DNA of 64,000 bases. Source: Pseudomonas sp. DC1.2. GTDB taxonomy: Bacteria > Pseudomonadota > Gammaproteobacteria > Pseudomonadales > Pseudomonadaceae. The notes beneath the pieces are model-generated. The model was not told the DNA's origin. It searched no databases and was given only the letters and a program-made list of their open reading frames with translations. This document shows, piece by piece, positions 38,756 through 47,996 of this stretch. The stretch is taken from positions 3,229,001 to 3,293,000 of the forward strand of contig NZ_CP133782.1 in the NCBI RefSeq assembly GCF_034351645.1, written 5' to 3'. Position 1 is the stretch's first letter, and every line of letters begins with the position of its first letter. The translations under genes and the position numbers were made by a program.

Positions 38756-39493
38756 ATGGAGAACGCCCCCGTGATATCGACCGTACACATTGCCAGGCTA
38801 AAAGCCTGGGGCGCCCATGGTTTTACCGCCACCGGCGTGGTCACGGCCTTCCTGGCCACCCTCGCCCTGCTGGAAAACCAGCCGACCAATTGCCTGCTAT
38901 GGCTGGGTGTAGCGCTGATCGTCGATGGACTGGACGGCGCACTCGCACGCAAGGTCAACGTGCAATCGGTCCTGCCCAGTTTCGATGGCTCGATTCTGGA
39001 CCTGGTGATCGACTACCTTACGTATGTCTTCATTCCGGCGCTGTTCATCTATCGCTACGTTCCGTTGCCCGACTACACCCTGTTACTGACCGTGTCGCTG
39101 ATTCTGGTGTCGTCGCTGTTTTGCTTCTGCAACGTCAACATGAAGAGCAAAGACAACTACTTCCAAGGCTTCCCCGCCGCGTGGAACGTGGTTGCCCTGT
39201 GTTTTTACATCATTGCCCCAACGCCCTGGATCACCCTGCTCACCGTGATTGGCCTGGCCCTGTTGACCGTGACCCGAATGAAATTCCTGCACCCGTTTCG
39301 CGTGCGCAAATTCATGCCGATCAACATTGCGGTTACCGCCATCTGGCTGCTGTGCAGCTTGTCGCTGGTGATCAACCATCCGGTCATCAACCCGCTGGTG
39401 ATGGGGCTTTGGCTACTGATGTCAGCGTACTTTCTGGGGATCTGCTTCTGGCGCACGGCCATGGAATGGTTTGAAGGAACGCGGCTCAAATAG
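38756..39493 (+). CDS. pcs: Phosphatidylcholine synthase
   Basis: This membrane enzyme of about 240-245 residues joins CDP-diacylglycerol and choline to make phosphatidylcholine. It has the Pcs-specific CDP-alcohol motif DG-x2-AR-x12-G-x3-D-x3-D (DGALAR at about residue 61, then GSILDLVID), with 12 residues where other family members have 8. About seven to eight membrane helices are visible. The start is uncertain: ATG 38756 has a poor ribosome site, while GTG 38771 has TATGGAGAAC at 9-bp spacing. Confidence 0.9.
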   Translation: MENAPVISTVHIARLKAWGAHGFTATGVVTAFLATLALLENQPTNCLLWLGVALIVDGLDGALARKVNVQSVLPSFDGSILDLVIDYLTYVFIPALFIYRYVPLPDYTLLLTVSLILVSSLFCFCNVNMKSKDNYFQGFPAAWNVVALCFYIIAPTPWITLLTVIGLALLTVTRMKFLHPFRVRKFMPINIAVTAIWLLCSLSLVINHPVINPLVMGLWLLMSAYFLGICFWRTAMEWFEGTRLK

Positions 39494-39535
39494 CCTGGCC
39501 CTGGAACGCCACCTCACGCCATGCAAGGCCGCACC

Positions 39536-39970
39536 ATGACCCAGATAGTCGATTACAACAACGCCAGGCACCGCGCCTCAGTCACTGCGCTTTGGCACAA
39601 CGCGTTCGGCTACGAAACGGCGCACAACAGCCCAGGACTGGCGATCGACAAAAAAGTGGCCTGCGGCGACGGGTTGTTTTTTGTGGCGCTGGCAGAGGAT
39701 GTCGTCGTTGGCACCGTGCTGGCCGGTTACGACGGCCATCGCGGCTGGTTGTATTCGATAGCCGTACACCCGTCATTACGCAGGCAGGGGCTGGGCGCCA
39801 GGCTGGTTCGCCATGCCGAACAGGCGCTGACCGAGCGAGGTTGCATGAAGATCAATCTGCAAGTGGTCAGCAGCAATGAAGGCGTAACGGCATTTTATGA
39901 AACCTTGGGCTACTCGGTGGAGCCGCGTATCAGCCTGGGGAAAAAGATTGAGTCGAATATCCCGCGCTAA
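39536..39970 (+). CDS. GNAT-family N-acetyltransferase (YpeA type)
   Basis: From ATG 39536 (MTQIVDYNNARHRASVTALW) this is 144 residues; ATG 39521 would add five. GNAT motif A is WLYSIAVHPSLRRQGLGARL, with R-R-Q-G-L-G binding acetyl-CoA. The end VVSSNEGVTAFYETLGYSVE is typical of the YpeA/RimI-like group. It is 42 bp downstream of pcs, possibly cotranscribed. The substrate is unknown. Confidence 0.8.
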   Translation: MTQIVDYNNARHRASVTALWHNAFGYETAHNSPGLAIDKKVACGDGLFFVALAEDVVVGTVLAGYDGHRGWLYSIAVHPSLRRQGLGARLVRHAEQALTERGCMKINLQVVSSNEGVTAFYETLGYSVEPRISLGKKIESNIPR

Positions 39971-40060
39971 GGATTACGCGCAGAGTGGGCGTTTCAAGAA
40001 TTGGCACACTGGTGGCCATTGCTACGCTGCGATCACTCATGCCACGTTGGAGTGTTGAAG

Positions 40061-40903
40061 ATGCTCGACAGCCCCCTTCGCGAACAGCTCGACCGGTTGG
40101 TGCAACGAATGGCCGACCAACCCTTCGCGGCCCTGACCGGTGCGGGTATTAGCACCGCGTCGGGCATTGCGGATCACCGCGACAAAGAAGGTGTGCGCCG
40201 AGGCCGTTCACCGATGATGTATCAGGAGTTCCTCGCCACCGCGGAGTCGCGTCGGCGTTATTGGGCCCGAGCGATGCTCGGTTGGCCACGGGTGCGCGAG
40301 GCTCGGCCGAATGCGGCCCATGAAGCCCTGGCTGACCTGCAACGCGCGCAGCACATCAGCGCGCTGATCACCCAAAATGTCGATACCCTGCACGATCAAG
40401 CTGGCAGTCCTGACGTCATAGAACTGCACGGCAGCCTGCATCGGGTGCTGTGCCTGGACTGCTTGCAGCGCAGCGAGCGGGATGTGATTCAGCACTGGAT
40501 GGAGGTGCATAACCCCTATCTTTCCGGGGTAGATGCCGTGCAGGCACCGGACGGTGACACCCTCCTTGATCCGGCCTTCGAAACACGCTTTCAGGTGCCA
40601 CAGTGTCCACATTGCGCCGGTGATCGCCTGAAACCGGATGTGGTTTTTTTTGGTGAAAACGTCGCGCAACAGACGGCTGCCAGCGCGATGGCGGCGGTCA
40701 ACAACGCAGCGGGGCTGCTGGTGATTGGATCGTCCTTGATGGCGTACTCGGCGTTTCGGTTGTGCAAAGCGATGGTGGATCAGGGCAAACCGGTGATTGC
40801 CATCAACTGGGGCAAGACCCGGGCCGATGATGTGCTGGAAATGAAGATAGAGGCCTCCTGTGAACAGCTCCTGCCGCTGCTGACGCAACGCCTTGGCGGC
40901 TGA
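40061..40903 (+). CDS. SIR2-family NAD-dependent protein deacylase (sirtuin)
   Basis: From ATG 40061 (MLDSPLREQLDRLVQRMADQ) this is 280 residues. Sirtuin motifs are complete: GAGIST (NAD site), TQNVDTLHDQAG and catalytic His123 in IELHGSLHRVLC. Four zinc cysteines lie in CLDC and CPHC, and VVFFGENV follows. It removes acyl groups from lysines using NAD. The segment ASGIADHRDKEGVRRG replaces the usual GIPDFR sequence, marking a sirtuin class distinct from E. coli CobB, so its acyl preference may differ. Confidence 0.88.
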   Translation: MLDSPLREQLDRLVQRMADQPFAALTGAGISTASGIADHRDKEGVRRGRSPMMYQEFLATAESRRRYWARAMLGWPRVREARPNAAHEALADLQRAQHISALITQNVDTLHDQAGSPDVIELHGSLHRVLCLDCLQRSERDVIQHWMEVHNPYLSGVDAVQAPDGDTLLDPAFETRFQVPQCPHCAGDRLKPDVVFFGENVAQQTAASAMAAVNNAAGLLVIGSSLMAYSAFRLCKAMVDQGKPVIAINWGKTRADDVLEMKIEASCEQLLPLLTQRLGG

Positions 40904-40943
40904 TCGCGCCCTGCCCCGCGCGAACACAACCCTGTGTGCGCGC

Positions 40944-41861
40944 TTAACGAGCGAGGGGAATGCTCAGGCGATCCTCCAGGTTTTGCTCCTTGAAAATATC
41001 GAATAACGCCTGGGCTGCCGCCGACAGTTCATGCCCCGGCTTGGTCAACACGCCAATCGCCCGTTCCACCACCGGGTCACGCAGGGTGATGCAGCGTGCC
41101 CCCAACTCCTGCATCTGCCCGGCACACAGCGCCGGCACCGCACTGACACCCAGTCCGCTGGCGACCATCCGGCCGACCGTCGCCAATTGATGGCTTTCAA
41201 ACTCCACCGGCAATTTCATGCCACGGGCCTGTAAATGCTCTTCGAGCATCACCCGCACGGTGGAAGGTCGCTGCAAGGTGATGAACGGCTCCTGCAGCAG
41301 GGTTTGCCAGTCAATATCGTCAAGGGTGGCCAGCGGCGAATCTTGCGGCACCACCGCCACAAAGCGATCGATGTACAACGGGGTGAAGGCCAGAGACGAG
41401 CTTTGCGTTGGCTCAAACGACACCCCCAACTCCACTTGGCGATCACGGACCATTTCCAGCACCTGCTCGTTGATCACATCGTTTACCGTGACGTTGACCT
41501 TCGGGTAGCGAGCGCGGAACGTCTTGAGGATCGGCGGCAGCAAGTTACCGGCAAACGACGGCATTGCCGCCAGCGTCACGCGCCCGCGCTGCAGAGTGAA
41601 GCGCTGACGCATTTCGTCTTCGACGTTGTCCCAGTCCGCGACCAGCCGACGCGCCAGTGGCAGCAGCGATTCGCCCTCGGGCGTCAGCGCCACATTGCGC
41701 GTGTTGCGACTGAACAACCGTCCCCCGAGGCCCTCTTCCAGGGCCTTGATGGTCAGGCTCAGCGCCGATTGCGACAGGTGCAACCGCTCGCAGGCGACTG
41801 CAAAGCTCAGGCTGTGGGCCACGGCCAGGAAGGCGCGGATTTGCTTGACGGTCATGGTCAC
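40944..41861 (-). CDS. dhcR: LysR-family regulator of the dhcAB-atoB operon
   Basis: This 305-residue LysR protein has a winged helix at residues 1-62 (MTVKQIRAFLAVAHSLSFAV, RLHLSQSALSLTIKALEEGL) and an effector domain from about residue 92. It is divergent from the CoA-transferase genes with 169 bp between, the order of P. aeruginosa PA1998-PA2001, where this regulator is linked to carnitine catabolism. The name rests on that gene order and is an inference. The start at 41861 or 41855 (second Met) cannot be decided. Confidence 0.75.
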   Translation of the reverse strand: MTMTVKQIRAFLAVAHSLSFAVACERLHLSQSALSLTIKALEEGLGGRLFSRNTRNVALTPEGESLLPLARRLVADWDNVEDEMRQRFTLQRGRVTLAAMPSFAGNLLPPILKTFRARYPKVNVTVNDVINEQVLEMVRDRQVELGVSFEPTQSSSLAFTPLYIDRFVAVVPQDSPLATLDDIDWQTLLQEPFITLQRPSTVRVMLEEHLQARGMKLPVEFESHQLATVGRMVASGLGVSAVPALCAGQMQELGARCITLRDPVVERAIGVLTKPGHELSAAAQALFDIFKEQNLEDRLSIPLAR

Positions 41862-42030
41862 GTTGCTCCGGTGTTAAGCGACGAGCGATAGTCTGCAAGA
41901 CAGGCATAGCGCTTTAATGAGCTTTATCAATCAATCGAAGCAAAAAAACAACTTAACAAATGAATACACCAGCGAGACACTCAACCCACACCGGCTAGCC
42001 AGCCGCCCATAAAGAATAAAAGAGGTGCAT

Positions 42031-42729
42031 ATGGCAGGTTTCGACAAGCGCGTGAGTTCCTACGAGGAAGCTCTTGCAGGACTTGAAGACGGCATGACCG
42101 TGATCGCCGGCGGTTTCGGCCTTTGCGGTATTCCGGAAAACCTCATCGCCGAGATCAAGCGTAAAGGCACCCGTGACCTGACCGTGGTGTCCAACAATTG
42201 CGGCGTCGACGGCTTCGGTCTCGGTGTGCTGCTGGAAGATCGGCAGATTCGTAAAGTGGTCGCCTCTTACGTCGGCGAGAACAAGATGTTCGAAGAGCAA
42301 CTGCTGAGTGGCGAAATCGAAGTCGACCTGACGCCACAAGGCACTCTGGCCGAAAAAATGCGCGCTGGCGGCGCCGGCATCCCGGCCTTTTTCACCGCCA
42401 CGGGCGTCGGCACGCCGGTCGCTGAAGGCAAGGAAGTGCGCGAGTTTCACGGTCGCCAGTACCTGATGGAAGAATCCATTACGGGTGACTTCGCCATCGT
42501 CAAAGGCTGGAAAGCCGACCATTTCGGCAACGTGATCTACCGCCATACCGCCCAGAACTTCAACCCGCTGGCGGCCACCGCGGGCAAGATCACCGTGGTC
42601 GAAGTCGAAGAAATCGTTGAACCCGGCGAGCTGGACCCGTCGCAGATCCACACCCCTGGCATCTACGTCGACCGGGTCATTTGCGGCACGTTCGAGAAAC
42701 GCATCGAACAGCGTACCGTGCGCAAGTGA
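42031..42729 (+). CDS. dhcA: 3-oxoacid/dehydrocarnitine CoA-transferase subunit A
   Basis: From ATG 42031 ([20 protein letters not shown]) this 232-residue alpha subunit has the family I CoA-transferase loop [16 protein letters not shown]. It also has the acyl-site region [16 protein letters not shown]. Together with subunit B it moves CoA between succinyl-CoA and a 3-oxoacid. Gene order dhcR-dhcA-dhcB-atoB points to dehydrocarnitine, as in P. aeruginosa PA1999-PA2000; acetoacetate (scoA/atoD) is the alternative. Confidence 0.85.
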   Translation: MAGFDKRVSSYEEALAGLEDGMTVIAGGFGLCGIPENLIAEIKRKGTRDLTVVSNNCGVDGFGLGVLLEDRQIRKVVASYVGENKMFEEQLLSGEIEVDLTPQGTLAEKMRAGGAGIPAFFTATGVGTPVAEGKEVREFHGRQYLMEESITGDFAIVKGWKADHFGNVIYRHTAQNFNPLAATAGKITVVEVEEIVEPGELDPSQIHTPGIYVDRVICGTFEKRIEQRTVRK

Positions 42730-42765
42730 CCCCCTGCCCCCTGGCTCGATAACGGAGAACAATCA

Positions 42766-43431
42766 ATGGCACTTTCCCGCGAACAAATGGCTCAACGCGT
42801 CGCCCGCGAAATGCAGGACGGCTTTTACGTAAACCTGGGCATCGGCATTCCGACCCTGGTCGCCAACTACATCCCTGAAGGCATGGAAGTCATGCTGCAG
42901 TCGGAAAACGGCCTGCTGGGCATGGGGGCTTTCCCGACCGACGATCAGGTGGATGCGGACATGATCAACGCCGGCAAACAAACCGTGACCGCACGGATCG
43001 GTGCGTCGATTTTCTCCTCCGCCGAATCCTTTGCGATGATCCGGGGTGGCCACATCGACCTGACCGTACTCGGCGCTTTTGAAGTGGACGTGGAAGGCAA
43101 TATTGCCTCTTGGATGATCCCCGGCAAAATGGTCAAGGGCATGGGTGGCGCGATGGACCTGGTGGCCGGTGCGGAAAACATCATCGTCACAATGACGCAT
43201 GCGTCCAAGGACGGCGAGTCTAAACTGCTGCCGCGTTGCAGCTTGCCGCTGACCGGTGCGAGGTGCATCAAACGCGTCCTGACCGACCTCGCCTACCTGG
43301 AAATAAAGGACGGCGCGTTCATTCTCAAAGAACGCGCACCAGGCGTCAGCGTTGAAGAAATTGTCGCCAAGACCGCCGGCAAATTGATCGTGCCGGATCA
43401 CGTGCCCGAAATGCAGTTCGCTGCCCAGTGA
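42766..43431 (+). CDS. dhcB: 3-oxoacid/dehydrocarnitine CoA-transferase subunit B
   Basis: This 221-residue beta subunit carries the catalytic Glu47 in [13 protein letters not shown], which forms the CoA thioester intermediate. [12 protein letters not shown] and [16 protein letters not shown] are family segments. It begins 36 bp after subunit A with a GGAG ribosome site and ends just before the thiolase gene. Substrate assignment follows the same context argument as for subunit A. Confidence 0.87.
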   Translation: MALSREQMAQRVAREMQDGFYVNLGIGIPTLVANYIPEGMEVMLQSENGLLGMGAFPTDDQVDADMINAGKQTVTARIGASIFSSAESFAMIRGGHIDLTVLGAFEVDVEGNIASWMIPGKMVKGMGGAMDLVAGAENIIVTMTHASKDGESKLLPRCSLPLTGARCIKRVLTDLAYLEIKDGAFILKERAPGVSVEEIVAKTAGKLIVPDHVPEMQFAAQ

Positions 43432-43442
43432 GGAATCATTCC

Positions 43443-44624
43443 ATGCAAGACGTTGTTATTGTTGCCGCCACCCGTACCGCCATCGGCAGTTTTCAGGGTT
43501 CGCTGGCCAGTGTTTCTGCGGTCGACCTGGGCGCCGCGGTGATCCGTCAGTTGCTGGCGCAAACCGGCATTGACCCGGCGCTGGTCGATGAAGTGATCAT
43601 GGGCCAGGTGCTCACGGCCGGCGCCGGGCAAAACCCAGCGCGTCAGGCGGCAATCAAGGCTGGCCTGCCCTTCGCTGTGCCGGCCATGACCCTGAACAAG
43701 GTCTGCGGCTCGGGCCTCAAGGCCCTGCACTTGGCGGCCCAGGCGATTCGCTGCGGCGATGCCGAGGTGATCATCGCTGGGGGTCAGGAAAACATGAGCC
43801 TGTCCAACTACGTCATGCCCGGCGCCCGCACCGGCTTGCGGATGGGCCACGCACAGATCGTCGACACGATGATCAGCGACGGCCTGTGGGATGCATTCAA
43901 CGATTACCACATGGGCATCACTGCCGAGAATCTGGTGGAGAAATACCACCTGACCCGCGAACAACAAGACGCTTTCGCCGCCGCCTCCCAGCAAAAAGCT
44001 ACGGCTGCCATCGAGGCCGGACGCTTTGTCGATGAGATCACGCCGATCCTGATCCCGCAGCGCAAGGGCGATCCGATCGCCTTCCAGGTGGATGAGCAGC
44101 CTCGCGGCGACACCACCGAGGCCTCCCTGGCCAAATTGCGTCCGGCCTTCAAAAAGGACGGTAGCGTCACCGCCGGCAACGCATCGTCGCTGAATGACGG
44201 CGCGGCGGCAGTGTTGCTGATGAGCGCGGCAAAAGCCAAGGCCCTGGGCCTGCCGGTGCTGGCGAAAATCGCCGCATACGCCAACGCGGGCGTGGACCCG
44301 GCCATCATGGGCATCGGCCCGGTCAGCGCCACTCGCCGCTGCCTGGACAAGGCCGGCTGGGCCATCGACCAACTGGACCTGATCGAAGCCAACGAAGCGT
44401 TCGCCGCGCAATCACTGGCCGTGGCCAAGGACCTGGAATGGGATACCCGCAAGGTCAACGTCAACGGCGGCGCCATTGCGCTGGGTCATCCGATTGGTGC
44501 ATCGGGTTGCCGGGTACTGGTGTCGTTGCTGCATGAAATGATCAAGCGTGACGCCAAAAAAGGCCTCGCAACGCTGTGCATCGGCGGCGGTCAAGGCGTG
44601 GCACTGGCCATCGAAAGGGCGTAA
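43443..44624 (+). CDS. atoB: Acetyl-CoA C-acetyltransferase (thiolase)
   Basis: This 393-residue thiolase starts at ATG 43443, 11 bp after dhcB. It has nucleophile Cys88 ([15 protein letters not shown]), the histidine motif [16 protein letters not shown] and the second cysteine in [10 protein letters not shown] near the C-terminus. It cleaves acetoacetyl-CoA to two acetyl-CoA. It completes the operon by taking the 3-oxoacyl-CoA product of the transferase route to central metabolism. Confidence 0.93.
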   Translation: MQDVVIVAATRTAIGSFQGSLASVSAVDLGAAVIRQLLAQTGIDPALVDEVIMGQVLTAGAGQNPARQAAIKAGLPFAVPAMTLNKVCGSGLKALHLAAQAIRCGDAEVIIAGGQENMSLSNYVMPGARTGLRMGHAQIVDTMISDGLWDAFNDYHMGITAENLVEKYHLTREQQDAFAAASQQKATAAIEAGRFVDEITPILIPQRKGDPIAFQVDEQPRGDTTEASLAKLRPAFKKDGSVTAGNASSLNDGAAAVLLMSAAKAKALGLPVLAKIAAYANAGVDPAIMGIGPVSATRRCLDKAGWAIDQLDLIEANEAFAAQSLAVAKDLEWDTRKVNVNGGAIALGHPIGASGCRVLVSLLHEMIKRDAKKGLATLCIGGGQGVALAIERA

Positions 44625-44698
44625 GCCAGCCGCGTTGAACAGGCGGCACGGGGACCCACGAAGAACCGTCCACCGCCTGGCAACGCACACGCGGCAAC

Positions 44699-46030
44699 TT
44701 ACCTCACAAACTCCAGGATCAACCAGCCGTTCGCACCGCTGATCACCACAAACAAGCCCCACGCCAACACGCGGGTCGGTAGACGATTGACAAAAGGCCC
44801 CATGAGTTGGTGATCGTTGGTCATGCGAATCAACGGATACAGCGCAAACGGCAGTTGTAGGCTCAAGACCACCTGGCTCAAAACCAACAGCTTGCCAATC
44901 GCGCTATCGCCCATCAGCCAGACCCCGATGAACGCCGGAATCAGCGCCAGCCCTCGCGTGATTAAACGCCGCTGCCAGCACGGAATGCGCAGGTTCAGGT
45001 AACCCTCCATGATCACCTGCCCGGCAATGGTCCCGGTGAAGGTCGAACTCTGCCCCGAAGCCAGCAATGCCACGCCGAACAACACGCTGGCCAACGTCCC
45101 GCCAACCAGCGGATCGAGCAGGTGGTAGGCATCCTGGATCTCCACCACGTCGGTGTGCCCGGTTTTGTAGAACGCTGCCGCAGCGAGGATCAGGATCGCG
45201 GCGTTGACCAACAACGCCAGCGCCAGCGAGCCGATGGTGTCGATGCGTGCCAGCTTCACCGCGTCCTGCTTGCTGGCCAGGTCCTGACCGATCAAACGCG
45301 TCTGGACGATTGAGGTGTGCAAGTACAAGTTATGCGGCATCACCGTCGCGCCGAGAATGCCGATGGCCAAGTACAGCGGCGCTGCACCGCTGATCGCCGA
45401 GAGCGACGGCGTAAAGCCACGGGCGACGTCTGGCCAGTAAGGTTTGATTAGCAACAGCTCGACAAAGAAACACACGCCGATGGTCGCCACCAGCACCAGC
45501 ATGATCGCCTCCAGCCGGCGAAAACCGCGATTCTGCAAGGCCAGGACTAACAACGTATCAAACGCAGTGAGGGCGATGCCGACGGTCAGTGAACACCCCA
45601 ACAGCAAATGAAACGCCAACGCGCAGCCCAGCACTTCGGCGAGGTCAGTGGCGATGATCGAGATTTCCGCCAGGACCCATTGCGTCCGTGCAGCGGGCTT
45701 GCTGTAGCGCTCCCGGGACAATTGCGCCAAGTCCCGGCCAGTGGCGATCCCCAGCCGCGAACACAGGCACTGCACCACCATTCCCGCCAGACTTGCCAGC
45801 AACACCACAAACAACAAGCTGTAACCAAAACGCGATCCGGCTTCGATGGCCGTGGCCCAATTACCGGGGTCCATGTAACCGATCGACACCAGCAAGCCAG
45901 GGCCGGCGAACATCAGCATGCGTTTAAAGAACGAGGCCGCCGGGTCGACGACCACACTGCCAGCCACTTCCGGCGGACAGAATGGCGCCGTGGCAATCTT
46001 GGGCAAACTGAATTTCACGCAATCATCCAT
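44699..46030 (-). CDS. mntH: Nramp-family Mn2+/Fe2+ symporter
   Basis: This 443-residue inner membrane protein has about 11 helices. Metal-binding residues are in GYMDPGNWATAI (helix 1) and GATVMPHNLYLHTSIVQT (helix 6), both diagnostic for Nramp. It imports divalent metal with protons, most likely Mn2+. No MntR gene or clear metal-regulator box is visible next to it. It is convergent with atoB. Confidence 0.9.
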   Translation of the reverse strand: MDDCVKFSLPKIATAPFCPPEVAGSVVVDPAASFFKRMLMFAGPGLLVSIGYMDPGNWATAIEAGSRFGYSLLFVVLLASLAGMVVQCLCSRLGIATGRDLAQLSRERYSKPAARTQWVLAEISIIATDLAEVLGCALAFHLLLGCSLTVGIALTAFDTLLVLALQNRGFRRLEAIMLVLVATIGVCFFVELLLIKPYWPDVARGFTPSLSAISGAAPLYLAIGILGATVMPHNLYLHTSIVQTRLIGQDLASKQDAVKLARIDTIGSLALALLVNAAILILAAAAFYKTGHTDVVEIQDAYHLLDPLVGGTLASVLFGVALLASGQSSTFTGTIAGQVIMEGYLNLRIPCWQRRLITRGLALIPAFIGVWLMGDSAIGKLLVLSQVVLSLQLPFALYPLIRMTNDHQLMGPFVNRLPTRVLAWGLFVVISGANGWLILEFVR

Positions 46031-46113
46031 TTACAGGTGAGAAGGAGCAGCTTAGGCGTTTCAGGCGTGACGCCCAAGGGGAACCATCAGACCGTGATGC
46101 GGCCCGTGCAGTA

Positions 46114-46641
46114 TCAGGCGCCATGTCGGCGGAAAAACAACGTCACCTGCCCTAACTCAAAGCCGAATTTGGTCATGGCCGAACGGTTGGCAATGGTGTT
46201 TTCATCGAGCAGGTACATCCAGTCATCGAAGTTCACTTGATACACTTTGTCGTCCACCGGCAGGTTCAGCACGTAACGCCAATGCAAGGCATTGCCTGCC
46301 ACTTCGCCACTGGACTCACCAACCACATCTGCCGCCGTCCCACGCCAGCGCCCCGGACCGTCGGGGTGCAACGTCCAGACGCGGGTCTGTTTAACGCCGT
46401 CGCTGTAGGTAAAGTCCTCATGCATGATCAGGTTTGCGCCGTCCATGCGGCTGTTGATCAACACATGAAAGCGTTTGATCACCTCACCCGAGCGCTTCTG
46501 GAACATGCCCCAGCCATCCACTTGCCCGACAAAAAACTGTGGCAGATCGAGCTTGGGGTTCTGTTCGCTGTAACGCTGCACATCGATCCCGCCGCAACCG
46601 GCCAGGCACACGAATAGGACCAGCAAAAGCTTTTTCAGCAT
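46114..46641 (-). CDS. DUF3833 lipoprotein
   Basis: This 175-residue protein starts MLKKLLLVLFVCLAGCGGID, with a lipobox ending at Cys16. The mature domain (KLDLPQFFVGQVDGWGMFQK to DDWMYLLDENTIANRSAMTK) matches DUF3833. In many proteobacteria this family occurs with cyclopropane/furan fatty acid and RpoE-ChrR genes; here only the chalcone-isomerase-like neighbour is present, 10 bp upstream. Function is unknown, probably envelope lipid stress. Confidence 0.82.
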   Translation of the reverse strand: MLKKLLLVLFVCLAGCGGIDVQRYSEQNPKLDLPQFFVGQVDGWGMFQKRSGEVIKRFHVLINSRMDGANLIMHEDFTYSDGVKQTRVWTLHPDGPGRWRGTAADVVGESSGEVAGNALHWRYVLNLPVDDKVYQVNFDDWMYLLDENTIANRSAMTKFGFELGQVTLFFRRHGA

Positions 46642-46651
46642 GACGATGTCC

Positions 46652-47185
46652 TCAAGGCTGAGTAGCGCCCAGCAACTGCTGACGCAACTCGGGGTTTCGG
46701 GTTCGGGGGTCGAGCCAGATGTCGAAAAACGCCCGGGCGAACTGTGGGTCTTTCACTTCGTGCTGCAACTGTTGACCGACAAAAAAGCGCGCGCCTTGCC
46801 CCGGCAGGTAAACGCCGGTAATCCGGGTGCCGGCTTGGACATCGACAAACGACTGCTGCATCTGGGCTTGCCAACTCGCCAGTTGCTCGGCGCTGACTGC
46901 GGCACCTGACAAACGCTTGATTTCTTCGGTGCTGGCCTGCACCAAATCATCGCGGGAAATGCTGCGCTGGTAGATAAGTTCGAGCGCGAACGGCTGATCC
47001 GTCGACAATGGCCGCGCCGCGCTCCAGAGCCGGGCGTTATAGACGTTGAAGCCATACACTCGAAACTCGCCCGTTCCGATGATCTGCGCACCGGGTAACG
47101 CCTCCTGCCAATTGGCAAGCGCTTGAGTCGCCAGCAATGCCAGCAGCCACAGGCCATGGCGCAGGCGCGATCGTAGTCTGTTCAT
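46652..47185 (-). CDS. Chalcone-isomerase-like periplasmic protein
   Basis: From ATG 47185 (MNRLRSRLRHGLWLLALLAT) this is 177 residues; GTG 47194 is the alternative, but GGTGAG is better placed for the ATG. A signal peptide ends near QALA. The domain (GTGEFRVYGFNVYNARLWSA) is the bacterial chalcone-isomerase-like fold, which has no known flavonoid role and may bind fatty acids. It forms a tight operon with the DUF3833 gene. Confidence 0.82.
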   Translation of the reverse strand: MNRLRSRLRHGLWLLALLATQALANWQEALPGAQIIGTGEFRVYGFNVYNARLWSAARPLSTDQPFALELIYQRSISRDDLVQASTEEIKRLSGAAVSAEQLASWQAQMQQSFVDVQAGTRITGVYLPGQGARFFVGQQLQHEVKDPQFARAFFDIWLDPRTRNPELRQQLLGATQP

Positions 47186-47402
47186 GGGTGTCACTCACCG
47201 TGGGGGCCTGATAAAAACTTATACGCAAACGACTTGTTTGTACAATTATTGACGACTTAATTTTCATTGCCCCCTCGACCGTTGGCGCAATCCGGGCCAA
47301 GCCAATACCGACGCCGCCGAGCGCTAAGCAGCCTGAGGTGGAATGCTTGACTGTCGCCATGGGATGATCGCCGCGAAAGTGCAACCATTCTGGAGAGTTC
47401 GA

Positions 47403-47990
47403 ATGTCATTGTTGAGTCAAAAAGCCGTTGCCCTGCTACTGACAGCGGTCGCCAGCCTGGGTGCCTTGGAGGCGCAAGCGGCAAAGGCCAGTGCGGGCGC
47501 CGATGCGCCGGCGCAGAACGTCTCGCTGCTGGCCGGCAAGTTCACGTTCACCCTGCCCAAGGGTTTTATCGCCTCGGCGCTGCCGGGCGGTGACGCCGCC
47601 AATGGCACCGCTGGCGCAAAAGGCACGCTGTACACTAACGCCGCCAGCAAAACCGTGGTGATCGCAGCGGAAAATACCATCCCGAACGGTGTCACCGTGA
47701 AGGATAACGACGGTGATTTTCTCGACAGCTCTGCCGCCGACTTCGTCGCCCAACAAACCAAAGCCCTGCCGGACTTCAAGCTGCTTAGCGAGAAAAGCCT
47801 CTCCAAAAAAGCGCAAGGCCTGGGCGTTCGGCAGATCGACAGCCGCGTCACTCAAGGTGGCGGCCCGACGCTTGACACCACGCTGCTGACGGCATCCGGC
47901 ACACGCATGGCGTTGGTGCAAGTGATCTCGCGCCCCGGCGACACGTTGGTTCACGAAGCACTGGTCAAAAAAATCCTGACCGAGCAGTAA
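47403..47990 (+). CDS. Conserved periplasmic hypothetical protein
   Basis: From ATG 47403 (MSLLSQKAVALLLTAVASLG) this is 195 residues with a signal peptide ending near LEAQA. The mature protein is compact and polar (LLAGKFTFTLPKGFIASALP, FVAQQTKALPDFKLL), with no membrane anchor and no cysteine. I do not recognise the domain beyond a pseudomonad hypothetical. It is convergent with the esterase gene, with only 6 bp between. Confidence 0.72.
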   Translation: MSLLSQKAVALLLTAVASLGALEAQAAKASAGADAPAQNVSLLAGKFTFTLPKGFIASALPGGDAANGTAGAKGTLYTNAASKTVVIAAENTIPNGVTVKDNDGDFLDSSAADFVAQQTKALPDFKLLSEKSLSKKAQGLGVRQIDSRVTQGGGPTLDTTLLTASGTRMALVQVISRPGDTLVHEALVKKILTEQ

Positions 47991-47996
47991 GCCCAC

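Noticed and set aside
46031..46113. Search for a metal-regulator box before mntH
   Set aside because: No clear MntR or Fur-like palindrome could be seen in the short upstream gap.
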